From Ricordea florida (taxonomy: Eukaryota; Cnidaria; Anthozoa; Corallimorpharia; Ricordeidae): a stretch of DNA of 64,000 nucleotides. Both the position numbers and the translations under genes were made by a program. The notes under the pieces were generated by a model. The model did no database searches, was not told where the DNA came from, and worked only from the letters and a program-made list of their open reading frames with translations. Location of the stretch: assembly GCA_949710005.1 (NCBI GenBank), contig OX453273.1, forward strand, positions 41,058,162 to 41,122,161, given 5' to 3'. The stretch's first letter is position 1; every line of letters begins with the position of its first letter. Below are positions 56,043-64,000 of the stretch, piece after piece.

Positions 56043-59000
56043 ATGGAGACCCCTTGGGAGTGAAAGGGTTAAAATGTATGTTAACTATACAGCTCTCTTT
56101 ACTCTCATTTACTGAGGACGAAATTTGTGACCTAAATTATTTTGCCTGCTTTTGATCGCTTTTAGGTAATGGTGTGGAAATTAGAACCAAAAAAGCGACC
56201 ACAATTTTTTGGGCTGAGACTGCAAGGCTCAGTTCTGGCTTCTCTTTTGCCCTCTGTTTCCATTTAAGGCCATATTTAGGCCCTCTTTTGATTCAGTTAG
56301 GCCACAAGATTTTATGCTGGTGATTCTGTCAGAAAAATAGATCTAGTAATTTAACCAAACAAGAGGTTAAAATTATGTCTAAGACCAATCACCCAACAGT
56401 GCATTGACTAACATGATTCCATACTCGATATAGCTTTTTTGTATGACTTGCTTCTACTGAATATTGATAAATAAATTATTACACCAATAATAATTTATTC
56501 AGAGAAGCATACAGGGTGGGCTGGAATTAAGCAAACAATGTAGATGCAATGCATAACAGCGCTGACATGCATCTGCATCAGCTCTGAAGCAACTGCAGGA
56601 AGGAAAACATTTTTTCTATTTTATTTATTCACTGTGACGGCTTCCCTTGGTGTGGTATTGTATTAGTAAAAAGAAAAAAATCTCAGGTTTGATGAAGTTC
56701 AATTATCACTCATCTTAATTAATCAAGGCAAATTTCAACAACAACAAAGTCAAAACAAAATAAATTTGCATATGATTGAAACAGACCACTATGGTGGCCC
56801 ATTAGTGCTATAAGAAAATTTGCTGAATTCATTAAAAACTGTGAAAAAAGAAGCTCGTGACCCATCAGTGCCATAGGCCCATCAGTGCCATAGACCACAA
56901 TGCTGTTCGGGCAAGAAAGATAAAAATGGCGCATATCAGGAACAAAGAATGGGAAGAGGATTTCGAATTAAAAAGCGAACTTCAAACATATGTAAAGCAA
57001 AACTTGAAAAAGAAAGTGATATTAGACTTAATTTCAGTGAAGTACTCTATGTATGCTTGGAGTATGCGGTCTCTTTCTCGGCATTTGGATCATTTTGACA
57101 TAAGGTATGTCAACTATGCTGTTTCACAATTTAAAACAAATCTCATCAAAAGAGGGTATCCTGAAACTCTTGTTTCAACAACTCTCGCAGAAATTACATT
57201 TGAGGAGAGAAAAGCTGCCCTACAAAAGAAACGTAAACAAGACACGCGAATCTTGCCGTTTGTCACACAATATCGCCCATCAGTGCCTAACTTAAAGCAA
57301 ATACTCATGCAGAACTGGCATTTAATTCAACAACAACCATTGCTTTGAAGAATATTCAAAGATTCCCCTATTGTCTCGTATAAAAGGGGCAGATCCATAA
57401 AGGATATACTTGTTAGAGCAAAGCTATAACCGGCTATTACACATGGATAGGAGTTGTGCAGGCCTGTCACCCCATTGTTATCACTAGCTCTATTTACTTG
57501 TGGCTTCAAGGGACTTAATGGAGCACTCTTTACAGGCTGTGCTGTCATCGCTCGAGAATGGCTTGCCTTGACTTGAACCTCAGGCTCACGCTCAACAAAA
57601 CGCCCATGAATTACCTTCCAGTTTTTAATCTAGGATACTTCGGTGTACGAAGGACCTCTTTCTCCAGCCAAATCGTCACAATCAAGTTCTGACTTAAAGT
57701 GTTGTTTACACGTTTGTTTGATGTTTGCTAGAGAACGCTCTTTGGCACCATTGTTAGAGGTCCAATTCTTGAGTATTTTTGGCAACGACCTTCGACATTT
57801 GAACCAAGTCTTTGCACGGTTATAAACTCATCTAGTGAATCGTATTTTTTGCTAGTTCAATTTCGCTTCCTGCTTGTTTGCTCCTTGTATTTGTTCCACT
57901 CGTGTTAACGCTTCAAAGACATGATTTATTTCAAGACAGCTACAGTGCTAACCTCGTGCTCACAACCTGCCCGAACAGCAGTGTGGTCTATGGCACTGAT
58001 GGGCCACGAGCTTCTTTTTTTTTTTAAATAACAACAACAAAATAAAAAAGAAAAAAAAAGAAAAAAAAATAGAAAAGAAATAAAGAAAGAAATAAATTTC
58101 ACAGATTTTAATGAATTCAGCAAATTCTCTTATGGCACCAATGGGCCACCATAGACCACACATTGATCTACAAGTCTACAAACAAATTTTCCTAAAAGAA
58201 TCTCTTCCTGTGTTAGAGGGTCAATTAACATGTAATTTCGTAACCCAAAATAGTACACTTACATGTAAGAGTATTAAAAATGCATTTCCAAATGAAATAA
58301 TTATCATATTTGATTAATGATTAATGATATTTGATTAACGGCCTAGATTAGCATAGGCAGATAGACTTTCAGAGTAAACTTTGAACAAGACCAAACAGGA
58401 ATTAGGTCCACATATGTGTATGTATCAAAACATGAACAAGTTTATAAATCCCAATTTGTCGCTTCTATAATTAAGACTGAAAGGTTTTAAAAGATTTTGC
58501 ATAATATAAAGAAAATCTCCACTCTTGACATTATAATTTACAGTTGAACTGTTCTCTAAACTTACAGTAAGAACTTTAGAACCATGACAATTGAAAAGGG
58601 TAAAGGTAGAAAGCCATGATACCTAGAGTCAAAAATTCTAATATTTTAAGGATAGTATTTCTTCGCTGACATCATTGACTAAATTTTGCCTGTCAAAACA
58701 CATTCAGTTTTAAAAACTGTGTAATGCTCAAGGGGCAAAGGCTAAAAAAAAATTGAATTCTTGTAAGTTATTAACACTACATCACACAAAAACATTAACA
58801 TTATTGAAATAAACTCTCCAGGCGTCATGGGTACTAAATTATGCTATGCATTTTTAATATTCAGAGGTCATACCTCTGTTAGAAGCATTTTCAAAGAAAA
58901 GAAAAATTTTAAGTAAAATTAATGGTACAATTTTTGCAAGCCAAGACTCCTGATATTCTTAAAGAGTGTCAAAGACAGGAGTGATTTTCAAAGTTTAGGA

Positions 59001-60886
59001 ACTTACAAATTATTTATAGTAAGAACATATTTCCAGTTTTAATATGACAGTTCCAAGATTCCCAATTAATTGATTACAGAATCCATTTTAACCACAATTT
59101 GTTGAATTTCAATAAACACAAAAACAAAACAATGTCTTCCAACAACTCTCATATTATTCAGTTGAAACCACAGCAGATCTCTGTTTATTGGTGGATAATT
59201 ACAAAGCCGATGTCCTCTTGTTGTTTAACGTAACTTATTCATGTGTTCGACTAAAAAATGTAAAAAACAAATTGAAGATGATCAGAGCAAACATAATGGG
59301 CAGAGTATCAAAATGTACTTAACTACCACTTGAACCTGCAATTGCATAAGTGGACAAAATCAATAACACCAAATTGAGGAAATTGTTAAGTTTCTTTTCT
59401 GTTTTTGTCTATGGTTCCTAAACACAATCAACGCTGGATAGTCTTCTGTAAATTGCAATGTAAACTGAAAGTAAACTTGAGCAATTCCACAAAATTATAA
59501 TCGTTCAATGAGAAAACGTTTAATACAGGTATTAACGTAGCCATGCAGGATTCAAGTACAAACAAATTAGTTTCTTGTAAATATTTATGACTGGCGTATG
59601 AAGACGTGGACATTCAGAGGAATCCGATAGTGATAGTAACTTGGTTTAAAAAAAAGTCCATACGAAAACACATCACGATCTTTGTTTGAATTTACACAGC
59701 GCTGGAGAGGGCATTGAGCCTAAGTTCATACAGGTCTTGATTCGGTACTCAACTAATACTAACGTTCATTCGCACTTCAATGTTTGATGACAGCTATTTC
59801 TGGGATGCATGACGTTGTACCAGGGCGGGAAGTAACCAAATCTTCTCGTTAGTTGATCGATCAATACTTGCAGAGTTAAAACAGAGTCAACTTGCGAAGA
59901 ATTTTTTAGAAGTATACTGGTTATACAAGATAAAGATACAAGAAGAAGAAGAAGAATATAAGTAGATAAAATCTTAAACGAGCATATATACGGCGTCACC
60001 GCTCGAAAAAAAAAAATGCGAAATTGTACTAGCTAGAAAGTAAACAAACAATTCCATGCATTTCTGAGCTGCAATTTCGCTGAAGTAACTTCCTTAGACA
60101 GATAAGAAATTTTACTTAAGGTAAGTATCTGTAATATCTGTAATATAAACATGCAACCCTTGCGACGACAGACGCAAGAGAATCCAAGATAAATAATTTT
60201 CACAAACACACTTGCACAATAACAACTATTACGTCAAACTTACTCAACTGTTTCCTTCAAGGCAAGAAAGTGCCAAAGCAGGAAAACAGAGTCAAATTCA
60301 AACGTTGTCAACGAAAAATAAAGAAACCCACCTTAATAAAAGACTTGGCAGTAGCGCAAACCCCTTGGTAGTATTCCTTGTACGTCCATTTTAACCACTT
60401 TCCTTCGCGTTTCACTCCAAGTGCAATCCTATCCGGGGCCAGTCGTACCGCTCTTTCGAGACACTGAACAACGGTTTGGGGAACTTGGTTTGTGCTTTCT
60501 GTATTACCAACTCGTATGTTAACAGCACCATCGGGTTGGATCGTCCAGAACGAATCTGCTGGGGCCAATTCGCTTTCTTTCACCGGTTCTTCGGTGATAC
60601 GCTTCCCGTTTACGTAAGTAGTCTTCGCCTCTCCATTTCGATAGTCGACGACGGACTTTCCAGTAGGTGTGCCATTGCCTTTCCCGTTCGCTTCACTCTC
60701 TGTACTGATAACTGCCGCACCGTTCGATACTCTGTCTTCCCCTATATAACATACAGAGCCGTTAGAAAAATAGTGTTCACTGTCTTTCGCATGTTCCATG
60801 CTAACAACTATATCGCTTGGTTTGGTAGTTTCGAGCGGACCGTTCTCTTCAGACCGTGTACTCTTGTCGCTTTGGAAATCTGTCAT
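37291..60886 (-). CDS. ACSBG: Bubblegum-type long-chain acyl-CoA synthetase (ACSBG-like), 18 coding exons
   Basis: Eighteen exons with GT-AG borders and matching phases give about 753 codons. The enzyme activates long-chain fatty acids: ATP plus fatty acid to acyl-AMP, then acyl-CoA. The ATP-binding loop [11 protein letters not shown] spans the exon 5/6 junction. The FGMSECSGP motif, GWLHSGDVG and [15 protein letters not shown] (the fatty-acid/AMP signature) follow in the expected order. Phrases such as LPLSHIAAQ and [20 protein letters not shown] are characteristic of the ACSBG branch; vertebrate ACSBG1/2 are 666-724 residues. The long acidic N-terminus (residues 1-110) is not conserved-looking. 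Exon coordinates are listed separately. I found no break, so the gene is probably functional. Confidence 0.92.
37908..38110 (+). repeat. tRNA-derived SINE with conserved body
   Basis: The head GGCACAGTAGTGTAGTGGTT resembles an A box, and GGAGTTCGAGCCCTGG a B box. The body (CTCCACCCAGGCGTATAGAT, TGCGATGGACTAGCATCCCA) is a central domain shared by a wide metazoan SINE group. It sits in the last intron of the ACSBG-like gene. Confidence 0.7.
38245..38335. repeat. Dispersed repeat fragment (partner at 25850-25945)
   Basis: GTGTAATTTGCACT, GGTGTTACACTTGAACTGC and AATCAGAATCGAGCATTTTT match the other copy in order. Confidence 0.6.
38435..38489 (-). CDS. ACSBG: ACSBG-like exon 17
   Basis: Encodes [18 protein letters not shown], phase 1 at the end; donor GTGAGT. 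Confidence 0.87.
39129..39320 (-). CDS. ACSBG: ACSBG-like exon 16
   Basis: 64 codons, [20 protein letters not shown] through [10 protein letters not shown]; donor GTGGGT. Confidence 0.87.
39815..40146. mobile_element. hAT-like foldback with CAGGGCTCGAC ends
   Basis: CAGGGCTCGACGTTGCGACC at the left and AAAGTCGAGCCCTG at the right. Internal GGCGACC/GGTCGCC repeats also pair. CACTT on both sides is a weak duplication. It is in an ACSBG intron. Confidence 0.6.
40469..40608 (-). CDS. ACSBG: ACSBG-like exon 15
   Basis: Encodes [20 protein letters not shown] through FLSCFLTLK. Completes [14 protein letters not shown] with the previous exon. Confidence 0.9.
40905..41000 (-). repeat. tRNA-like SINE head, minus strand
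   Basis: On the minus strand, TAGCTTTGCTCAGCTGACAG and GGGATCGAATCCCA resemble A and B boxes. The acceptor stem is not intact. A partly similar GCTGGGAGCAGGTCAATAC block recurs at 41125-41160. Confidence 0.45.
41316..41349 (-). CDS. ACSBG: ACSBG-like exon 14
   Basis: A 34-bp microexon encoding [11 protein letters not shown], part of the fatty-acid/AMP signature, ending in phase 1. Confidence 0.85.
41713..41829 (-). CDS. ACSBG: ACSBG-like exon 13
   Basis: Encodes [20 protein letters not shown] and [13 protein letters not shown]. The acceptor used is TATTCAG before TTATGC; the nearer TTTAG would break the frame. The donor is GTTAGT. Confidence 0.85.
41839..41935. repeat. AT-rich minisatellite
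   Basis: Four copies of a roughly 20-24-bp unit containing CTAGATAAAGAAAAAGATC, just upstream of ACSBG exon 13 (minus-strand sense). Confidence 0.7.
42569..42814 (-). CDS. ACSBG: ACSBG-like exon 12
   Basis: 82 codons from [20 protein letters not shown] through [10 protein letters not shown] to EDGNGE; contains the adenylate-binding core. Confidence 0.9.
43116..43320. repeat. Hairpin followed by 20-bp tandem repeat
   Basis: TACAGAAAGTATCCTAAACA and its complement form an 86-bp foldback (43121-43200). Then AACTTGACCTAGGTTGAATC occurs three times at about 43242-43301. Confidence 0.65.
43419..43495 (+). repeat. Degenerate tRNA-like sequence
   Basis: TAGCTCAGTGGTAGAGTG is a good A box, and AGGTTTAACTCCTAT a worn B box. 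The pairing is imperfect, so a pseudo-tRNA or SINE head is more likely than a working tRNA. Confidence 0.5.
44008..44056 (-). CDS. ACSBG: ACSBG-like exon 11
   Basis: Encodes [16 protein letters not shown]. Phases of exons 9, 10 and 11 add to a multiple of three. Confidence 0.8.
44090..44165. repeat. AAT/ATG microsatellite
   Basis: AATAATAATAATGATGATGA and similar triplet runs, with GATCATGATGACC interruptions. Confidence 0.85.
44392..44522. mobile_element. Short foldback repeat
   Basis: TGTGGTTCAATTTTATTCTT at the left and AAGGATAAAATTGAACCACA at the right. A relative is in the SNX intron at about 1451-1580. Confidence 0.6.
44874..44996 (-). CDS. ACSBG: ACSBG-like exon 10
   Basis: Encodes [20 protein letters not shown] through LQGNMNLEK; phase 2 at the end. 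The frame would stop at TGA just past the donor. Confidence 0.8.
45441..45499 (-). CDS. ACSBG: ACSBG-like exon 9
   Basis: Encodes [19 protein letters not shown] and ends in phase 2. Confidence 0.85.
45952..46020 (-). CDS. ACSBG: ACSBG-like exon 8
   Basis: Encodes [20 protein letters not shown] and ends ALK before GTAATT. Confidence 0.85.
46491..46937. mobile_element. hAT-like foldback with CAGG..CCTG ends
   Basis: CAGGCCTAAAAATTAACTCC pairs with the right end CAATTTTTAGCCCTG, and GGTGACCAGTCGGGCCAG with the inner right arm. TACTTA flanks both ends. Related in sequence to 39815-40146. Confidence 0.6.
47486..47587 (-). CDS. ACSBG: ACSBG-like exon 7
   Basis: Encodes [20 protein letters not shown] and ends [10 protein letters not shown] before GTAGGT. 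Confidence 0.87.
47696..48514. mobile_element. Foldback element with CCGTATTTACTCGTG ends and TAA duplication
   Basis: CCGTATTTACTCGTGTATAA at the left and its complement at the right, with inner CGACTTATACACGAG copies. TAA lies at 47693-47695 and 48515-48517. This TIR text is widespread among metazoan MITEs. No transposase is recognised inside. Confidence 0.75.
48518..48600. repeat. ATT microsatellite
   Basis: Long run of TAT/ATT triplets at 48565-48598 preceded by irregular AT-rich text. Confidence 0.85.
50154..50201 (-). CDS. ACSBG: ACSBG-like exon 6
   Basis: Sixteen codons, [16 protein letters not shown], the second half of the ATP-binding loop. It is too short to stand out as an open frame. 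Confidence 0.9.
50240..50960. repeat. ACATACC-rich repeat with 262-bp tandem duplication
   Basis: The block starting CATACCAAAAAGGTGGTTTT at about 50413 recurs at about 50675 nearly unchanged. The start of a third copy is at 50938. The short word ACATACC or its complement is scattered throughout. Confidence 0.75.
51420..51565. repeat. Long inverted repeat (hairpin)
   Basis: CCGCACAGGTCCCTACTTCA…GCATGCTGTAG and its complement (CTACAGCATGCATAATGAAG…) face each other with about 75 bp between. Possibly a MITE. Confidence 0.65.
51566..53370. other. ACSBG intron 5 interior, no recognised gene
   Basis: Short frames occur, none with a recognisable domain. GGTCAGAACAGTGACTGTGT and ACAGTCACTGCTCTGACC (53219-53271) form a hairpin. 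Confidence 0.4.
53379..53480 (+). repeat. 63-bp tandem repeat holding the MITE empty site
   Basis: GTCTGTGACCTATGTTTTTG at 53379 and 53442. The first unit reads CTCTATTAAAATCAGC without insertion; the second is split by the MITE at the same TTAA. Confidence 0.85.
53480..53695. mobile_element. Dimeric piggyBac-like MITE in a TTAA site
   Basis: Two units TTAACCCTTTCACTCCCAAG…TTGGGAGTGAAAGGGTTAA (53480-53581 and 53594-53695), joined by the spacer AAACTATCTCCC. TTAA bounds every unit, and the CCCT/AGGG ends fit piggyBac-type TIRs. The adjacent 63-bp repeat preserves the unoccupied site. Confidence 0.85.
54114..54215 (-). CDS. ACSBG: ACSBG-like exon 5
   Basis: Encodes [20 protein letters not shown] and ends CCTLIYT, the first half of the ATP-binding loop. 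Confidence 0.87.
54704..54784 (-). CDS. ACSBG: ACSBG-like exon 4
   Basis: Encodes [20 protein letters not shown] and ends NVYS before GTAAGT. Confidence 0.85.
55209..55329 (-). CDS. ACSBG: ACSBG-like exon 3
   Basis: Encodes [20 protein letters not shown] and ends HQLHKIFK before GTTTGT. Confidence 0.85.
55708..55796 (-). CDS. ACSBG: ACSBG-like exon 2
   Basis: Encodes [20 protein letters not shown] and ends after AIFAG with phase 2; acceptor TTTACAG. Confidence 0.85.
55896..56072. mobile_element. Dimeric piggyBac-like MITE, left unit truncated
   Basis: A partial unit from ACTCTGTCTAAAGCCAGACG, the same spacer AAACTATCTCCC, and a full second unit ending GGGTTAA. It lies in intron 1 of the ACSBG-like gene. 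Confidence 0.8.
56783..58158. mobile_element. Foldback element carrying a chimeric ORF
   Basis: Left arm (GACCACTATGGTGGCCCATT…GCTGTTCGGGCA, to about 56910) and right arm (TGCCCGAACAGCAGTGTGGT…GGTGGCCCATTGGTGC in complement, from about 57969) are inverted copies. The right arm carries an extra A-rich tract (58020-58090). Between them is the frame of 56857-57348 and unassigned DNA. Confidence 0.65.
56926..57348 (+). pseudogene. Chimeric transposon ORF with Penelope-like fragment
   Basis: From the ATG at 56926, [20 protein letters not shown] leads into a helical, DNA-binding-like region ([19 protein letters not shown]) similar to the N-terminus of some cnidarian transposon proteins. At about 57117 it switches to [19 protein letters not shown] and [20 protein letters not shown], a pattern of the region after the reverse transcriptase of Penelope-like elements. 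After the stop, [15 protein letters not shown]-type text continues in another frame (about 57375-57425). Neither part is complete. Confidence 0.5.
58159..60331. other. ACSBG intron 1, right part
   Basis: AT-rich intron with no supported exon. An AAGAAG microsatellite is at about 59938-59957. Confidence 0.5.
60332..60886 (-). CDS. ACSBG: ACSBG-like exon 1 (start codon)
   Basis: 185 codons from [14 protein letters not shown] to CATAKSFIK, donor GTGGGT. The second half ([20 protein letters not shown]) enters the conserved enzyme. Confidence 0.85.
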
Positions 60887-63800
60887 GATGTTTATGATAC
60901 TGTAGTGAAATACGACCTAAAACTTTTTTGTTAAACGCGTCCGATCCGGCCCGAAACTAGACAGTCTAATACGTATTTGCCTCGTGTAATTCCAAAAACG
61001 CCACTCAGAGTATTTACATCAACTGCGTGGAAGACGAAGGAGAAAATAGATATTGATCAAAAAATTTTTATGGCATAAAAACGACTTTCGTAACCTCGAT
61101 TCTCGGCAATTCCCTCTTCGCATAAGACAATTATACGTTCTAATTTTGCTTTTTTTTCGAAGGGAATACCAGAAGCAAAGGAGAGCAGATCTTTTCCAAG
61201 CGAAAACGAAATAGAAATAAAGGCTGTGAAGGGGCGTCCAGTAGGCGGGGAGATGTCGACCAATCAAGTCCAGCGGACATGAACTTTGTTTCTTCATTCA
61301 GCCACCAGCTGCTGCTTCGGGCGGAAGTAAAATGAGTCACGGCGGCAAAAAAAAAACCTTGAACCACACGAGAAATTACTTTAGTCACAGATTTTGTTTG
61401 GGCCTGTAAATATTTCGAGATCGCCCACGATTATTTTTACTGAAACAACAATGTTTTATGGATTTGCCTTCAGTTGGTTATTGACAGAACTTGTTACATA
61501 ATAGGTGTAAAATTCTGACTGTCATGAACAATTCTGATCGGCAGTTTTCAAAAAAGCTCAAATAAAAGCTATTTTCAGTCTGCAGGAAGAAGAAAAATAT
61601 CTAGGCGATGATTTTCAGTTTTAAATCTAAAAGTTTTCGGTCGTTTACGTCATGGATAGAATAAGGCAGTCGGTGAACAACAGAGATAAACTGACAAAGT
61701 CTGTTTTAGGAATGACAAAATTGAAGTATTGAAAATATTGTAAGCAGCATAACTGCGGGAGCGATGAGTAAAGCTCATTGTAACCAAGGAATAACAGCTT
61801 TCCGTTACAAATTCACAGGAAAATGCGAAAGTCTTAAAAAGTCCCGTTTCAGACTTGTAAGATTTATTGAAATGAAAATAGTAACTCTATCAATGTTTTC
61901 TTTCAGGTTCCACCCTATTTTGCTAGCACCTCCGTTTTATACCGGAAATATATTTTAAAACGCATTAAGCCATTATTATAAGCGATAATCAAGAGGGAAG
62001 GGAATATCTGAGAACAAACGGTGCAGTCCTGGACGTTTCAAATTTTTTTGTGTGGTTTATACCTACTGAGGCAGCGTAACCGAGTGCTGAAAATGCTGGA
62101 CTGGCTTGGAATCAAGCTAACCGAATATTGCTTGGTTTGAAATACGGCCATTCCGGCTTTCAACTCCTTAGTGGTTCAAAAGATATAAGTAAGGAAATCT
62201 GTCGAAGACATTTATATTTTGTTTTGTATATCGATATTTTTATTTATTCTTTTAAAAAAACTTAATAGGAACAAGAGAAAAAAGCAAAACCTTAGAGAAC
62301 TTCCAGTCCTGAAACTTTATCATTTTGTAATGGTTTCACGTCGACGAGTGAAACAATTCTTCCCAGAGCTCGATGGGACCATGCAAACGTTAAACTCGGG
62401 CTTTCCTGACATCAGGAAACCCCGAGTTCACGTAGATATGTGTCTAGTCCACTTGAATTACATCCCTTGGTACGTTTAAGGCAAACAAGGTATCGATAAG
62501 GAGGGCCCCTCGCCAAAAAATTTGCAAACATTACTTTTTTTCAAGGTTTACTTTCACAGAAAAAGTATTTTTGTTGAAAAAAAAGTTATCTTTTCAAAAA
62601 CGTATGGCGAATGCATGATTTGGATATGGGCGTTTCGTCTAGTCACGTTTTAAAAAATGCTGATATCATAATATCATTTCTATCACAACCGATCCAAAAT
62701 TGATCCAAAATTGATCCAAAGTTATCTGGGGCTTGGGACGATCACAAGATCCAGTAATTCAAAGGAAAATATGACAGAAATGCGACAAAAAAATCACATA
62801 CACATACACACACATACACACACAAAAAAAAACGATAGACCAACACGTTCCCCATATCCTAACTGGAAATATGAAATTCATTACCAAATTACCTATAAGC
62901 AGCGTAGGTCAGTGTAAAGCTAGAATACGAAGTTTTCCTTGGTTTAATTTTTTTTTTATTGTTTCCTTGGTGTTGTTAAACTTGAACGTTTTGGCAACAC
63001 ACAAACGCGCCAGGACAAATCAACCCATAAAAACTCCAAGACCTAAGGTCATGATTACGTCATACGAAAGTGAGAGAAAAAGACGGATTCTGTCTGGTTC
63101 ATGCAGAAAAAGTTTAAAAAAACTTTTAAACTTTGTCCATTCTTTTGGCCATGAGCCAGTCGTCATTGCGGCTATTTGTTTCGATGACAGTGTCCAAAGA
63201 TTACTTGAAAAAATTACACGGACTGAGGCAAAACTCTGACACAAAACAAAGCCCTAAAATTGTACACCATTTAGTTACAGCACAACCACCCAAGCTCCTG
63301 ATTTAAAAGGGTTTGAATGAAAGTTAACGGTTTTTAAGTCGGAGGAAATTCAATCTTTCCCAATAAAATCGACTGAATTTGTTCATGCGTGGTATTTTTA
63401 TGCCGTCTTAGCGATTCTCAGGCCAGTCGAAAGCAATTTGGACGAGTTAATACTACTTCGGTTTTCTACTAATAAATGAATGGTCTATGGTCACAGACGC
63501 CACATATGCATCGTTTAGGTAAATGAAACAAGTATTTGCACTTTGTAACACCTGTCGCACTTTGTTAAAACTTGTTAGGAACTTTTTTCCCCTCTTTGCT
63601 AAACCTGTTGCACTTTGTGATAAATATCATCAGGCTTTGTAGACTTTGTCAGAAAAAATCGTTGCACTTTGTAAGAACAGCCCGCCCACCGCACTTTGCA
63701 CCAAGACAGAAACCTGTTTTGTCGCACTCAGAAATTTAAGTAATGGTCCGCGCAAGAACTAGGCAGGCCAAACGCAAAATCGATTAAAAGGTGTTAACTC

Positions 63801-64000
63801 TTAATTATTAATTTCAATTAAATCGACCAATCTGATTGGTCGATATCAAAAAATCGCCCAAAAAACAAAGAAAACCGCGACATAAACATCATTTTTTCAC
63901 TTAGTTTTCCCCATGCCACTGTTTTCCACCTCACGGCCAAATTTCGGTATTGTTCTATGCGCCAATCACAAATTAGAACGGAAAACGTGCAACAAGCGTG
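60887..64000. other. 5' flank of ACSBG-like gene, no confirmed gene
   Basis: The start codon is at 60886, so the promoter and any 5' UTR exon should lie here on the minus strand; I cannot place them. The stretch contains a CTCGGGCTTTCCTGAC / palindrome at 62394-62426, an ACACAC microsatellite at about 62798-62825 and repeated GCACTTTGT words at 63537-63710. A + strand frame at 62871-63239 has coding-like composition but no recognised domain. Confidence 0.4.

Noticed and set aside
58010-58095. Poly-T/poly-A tract as a retroposed transcript tail
   Set aside because: It interrupts one arm of a foldback element with no adjacent retrocopy visible.
62871-63239. 122-residue frame as a gene
   Set aside because: No domain, splice context or recognised similarity; kept only as a remark.

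Overview
The window is eukaryotic nuclear DNA from an animal, most likely an anthozoan cnidarian such as a stony coral. Evidence is the spliced animal-type genes with GT-AG introns, the dense load of short foldback transposons, and repeat families that look cnidarian. The species assignment is an inference; the phylum-level call is moderately safe. Bacterial-type features (operons, Shine-Dalgarno sites, CRISPR arrays) are absent from the host DNA.

Host genes. The left edge holds the last two coding exons of a sorting nexin of the SNX1/SNX2 type (+ strand, 1004-1818). A single-exon multi-pass membrane protein gene lies on the minus strand at 7829-8830. A broken paralogue of it lies at about 31440-32140, fused to a truncated BEL/Pao LTR retrotransposon (29005-31440). 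The right 24 kb is a complete bubblegum-type acyl-CoA synthetase gene (ACSBG-like, minus strand, 18 coding exons from 60886 down to 37291, about 753 codons), reconstructed exon by exon with consistent phases.

The centrepiece is a full-length Polinton/Maverick (polintovirus-like) element at 10284-24852. It has near-identical terminal inverted repeats of about 390 bp, AG/TC termini and a 6-bp TACTTA target duplication. It encodes a protein-primed family B DNA polymerase, a retrovirus-type DDE integrase, a jelly-roll capsid candidate, a packaging ATPase, several small membrane/coiled-coil proteins conserved in position, a second capsid-like beta-rich protein and a Cys/His-repeat protein. Almost all frames are open, so the copy looks young. 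A TTTAAAGAT-like motif sits about 27-35 nt upstream of nearly every start codon, and compact hairpins follow several stop codons; together they look like a virus-like expression grammar. No adenain-type maturation protease is visible.

The rest is transposon-rich: PIF/Harbinger-type deletion derivatives (2873-3744, possibly 25047-25849), hAT-like foldbacks (6023-6410, 39815-40146, 46491-46937), a dimeric TTAA-targeting piggyBac-like MITE (3864-3965, 53480-53695, 55896-56072) with its empty site visible next door, a decayed non-LTR reverse transcriptase (26315-27350), tRNA-derived SINEs, minisatellites, and a foldback element carrying a Penelope-like fragment (56783-58158).
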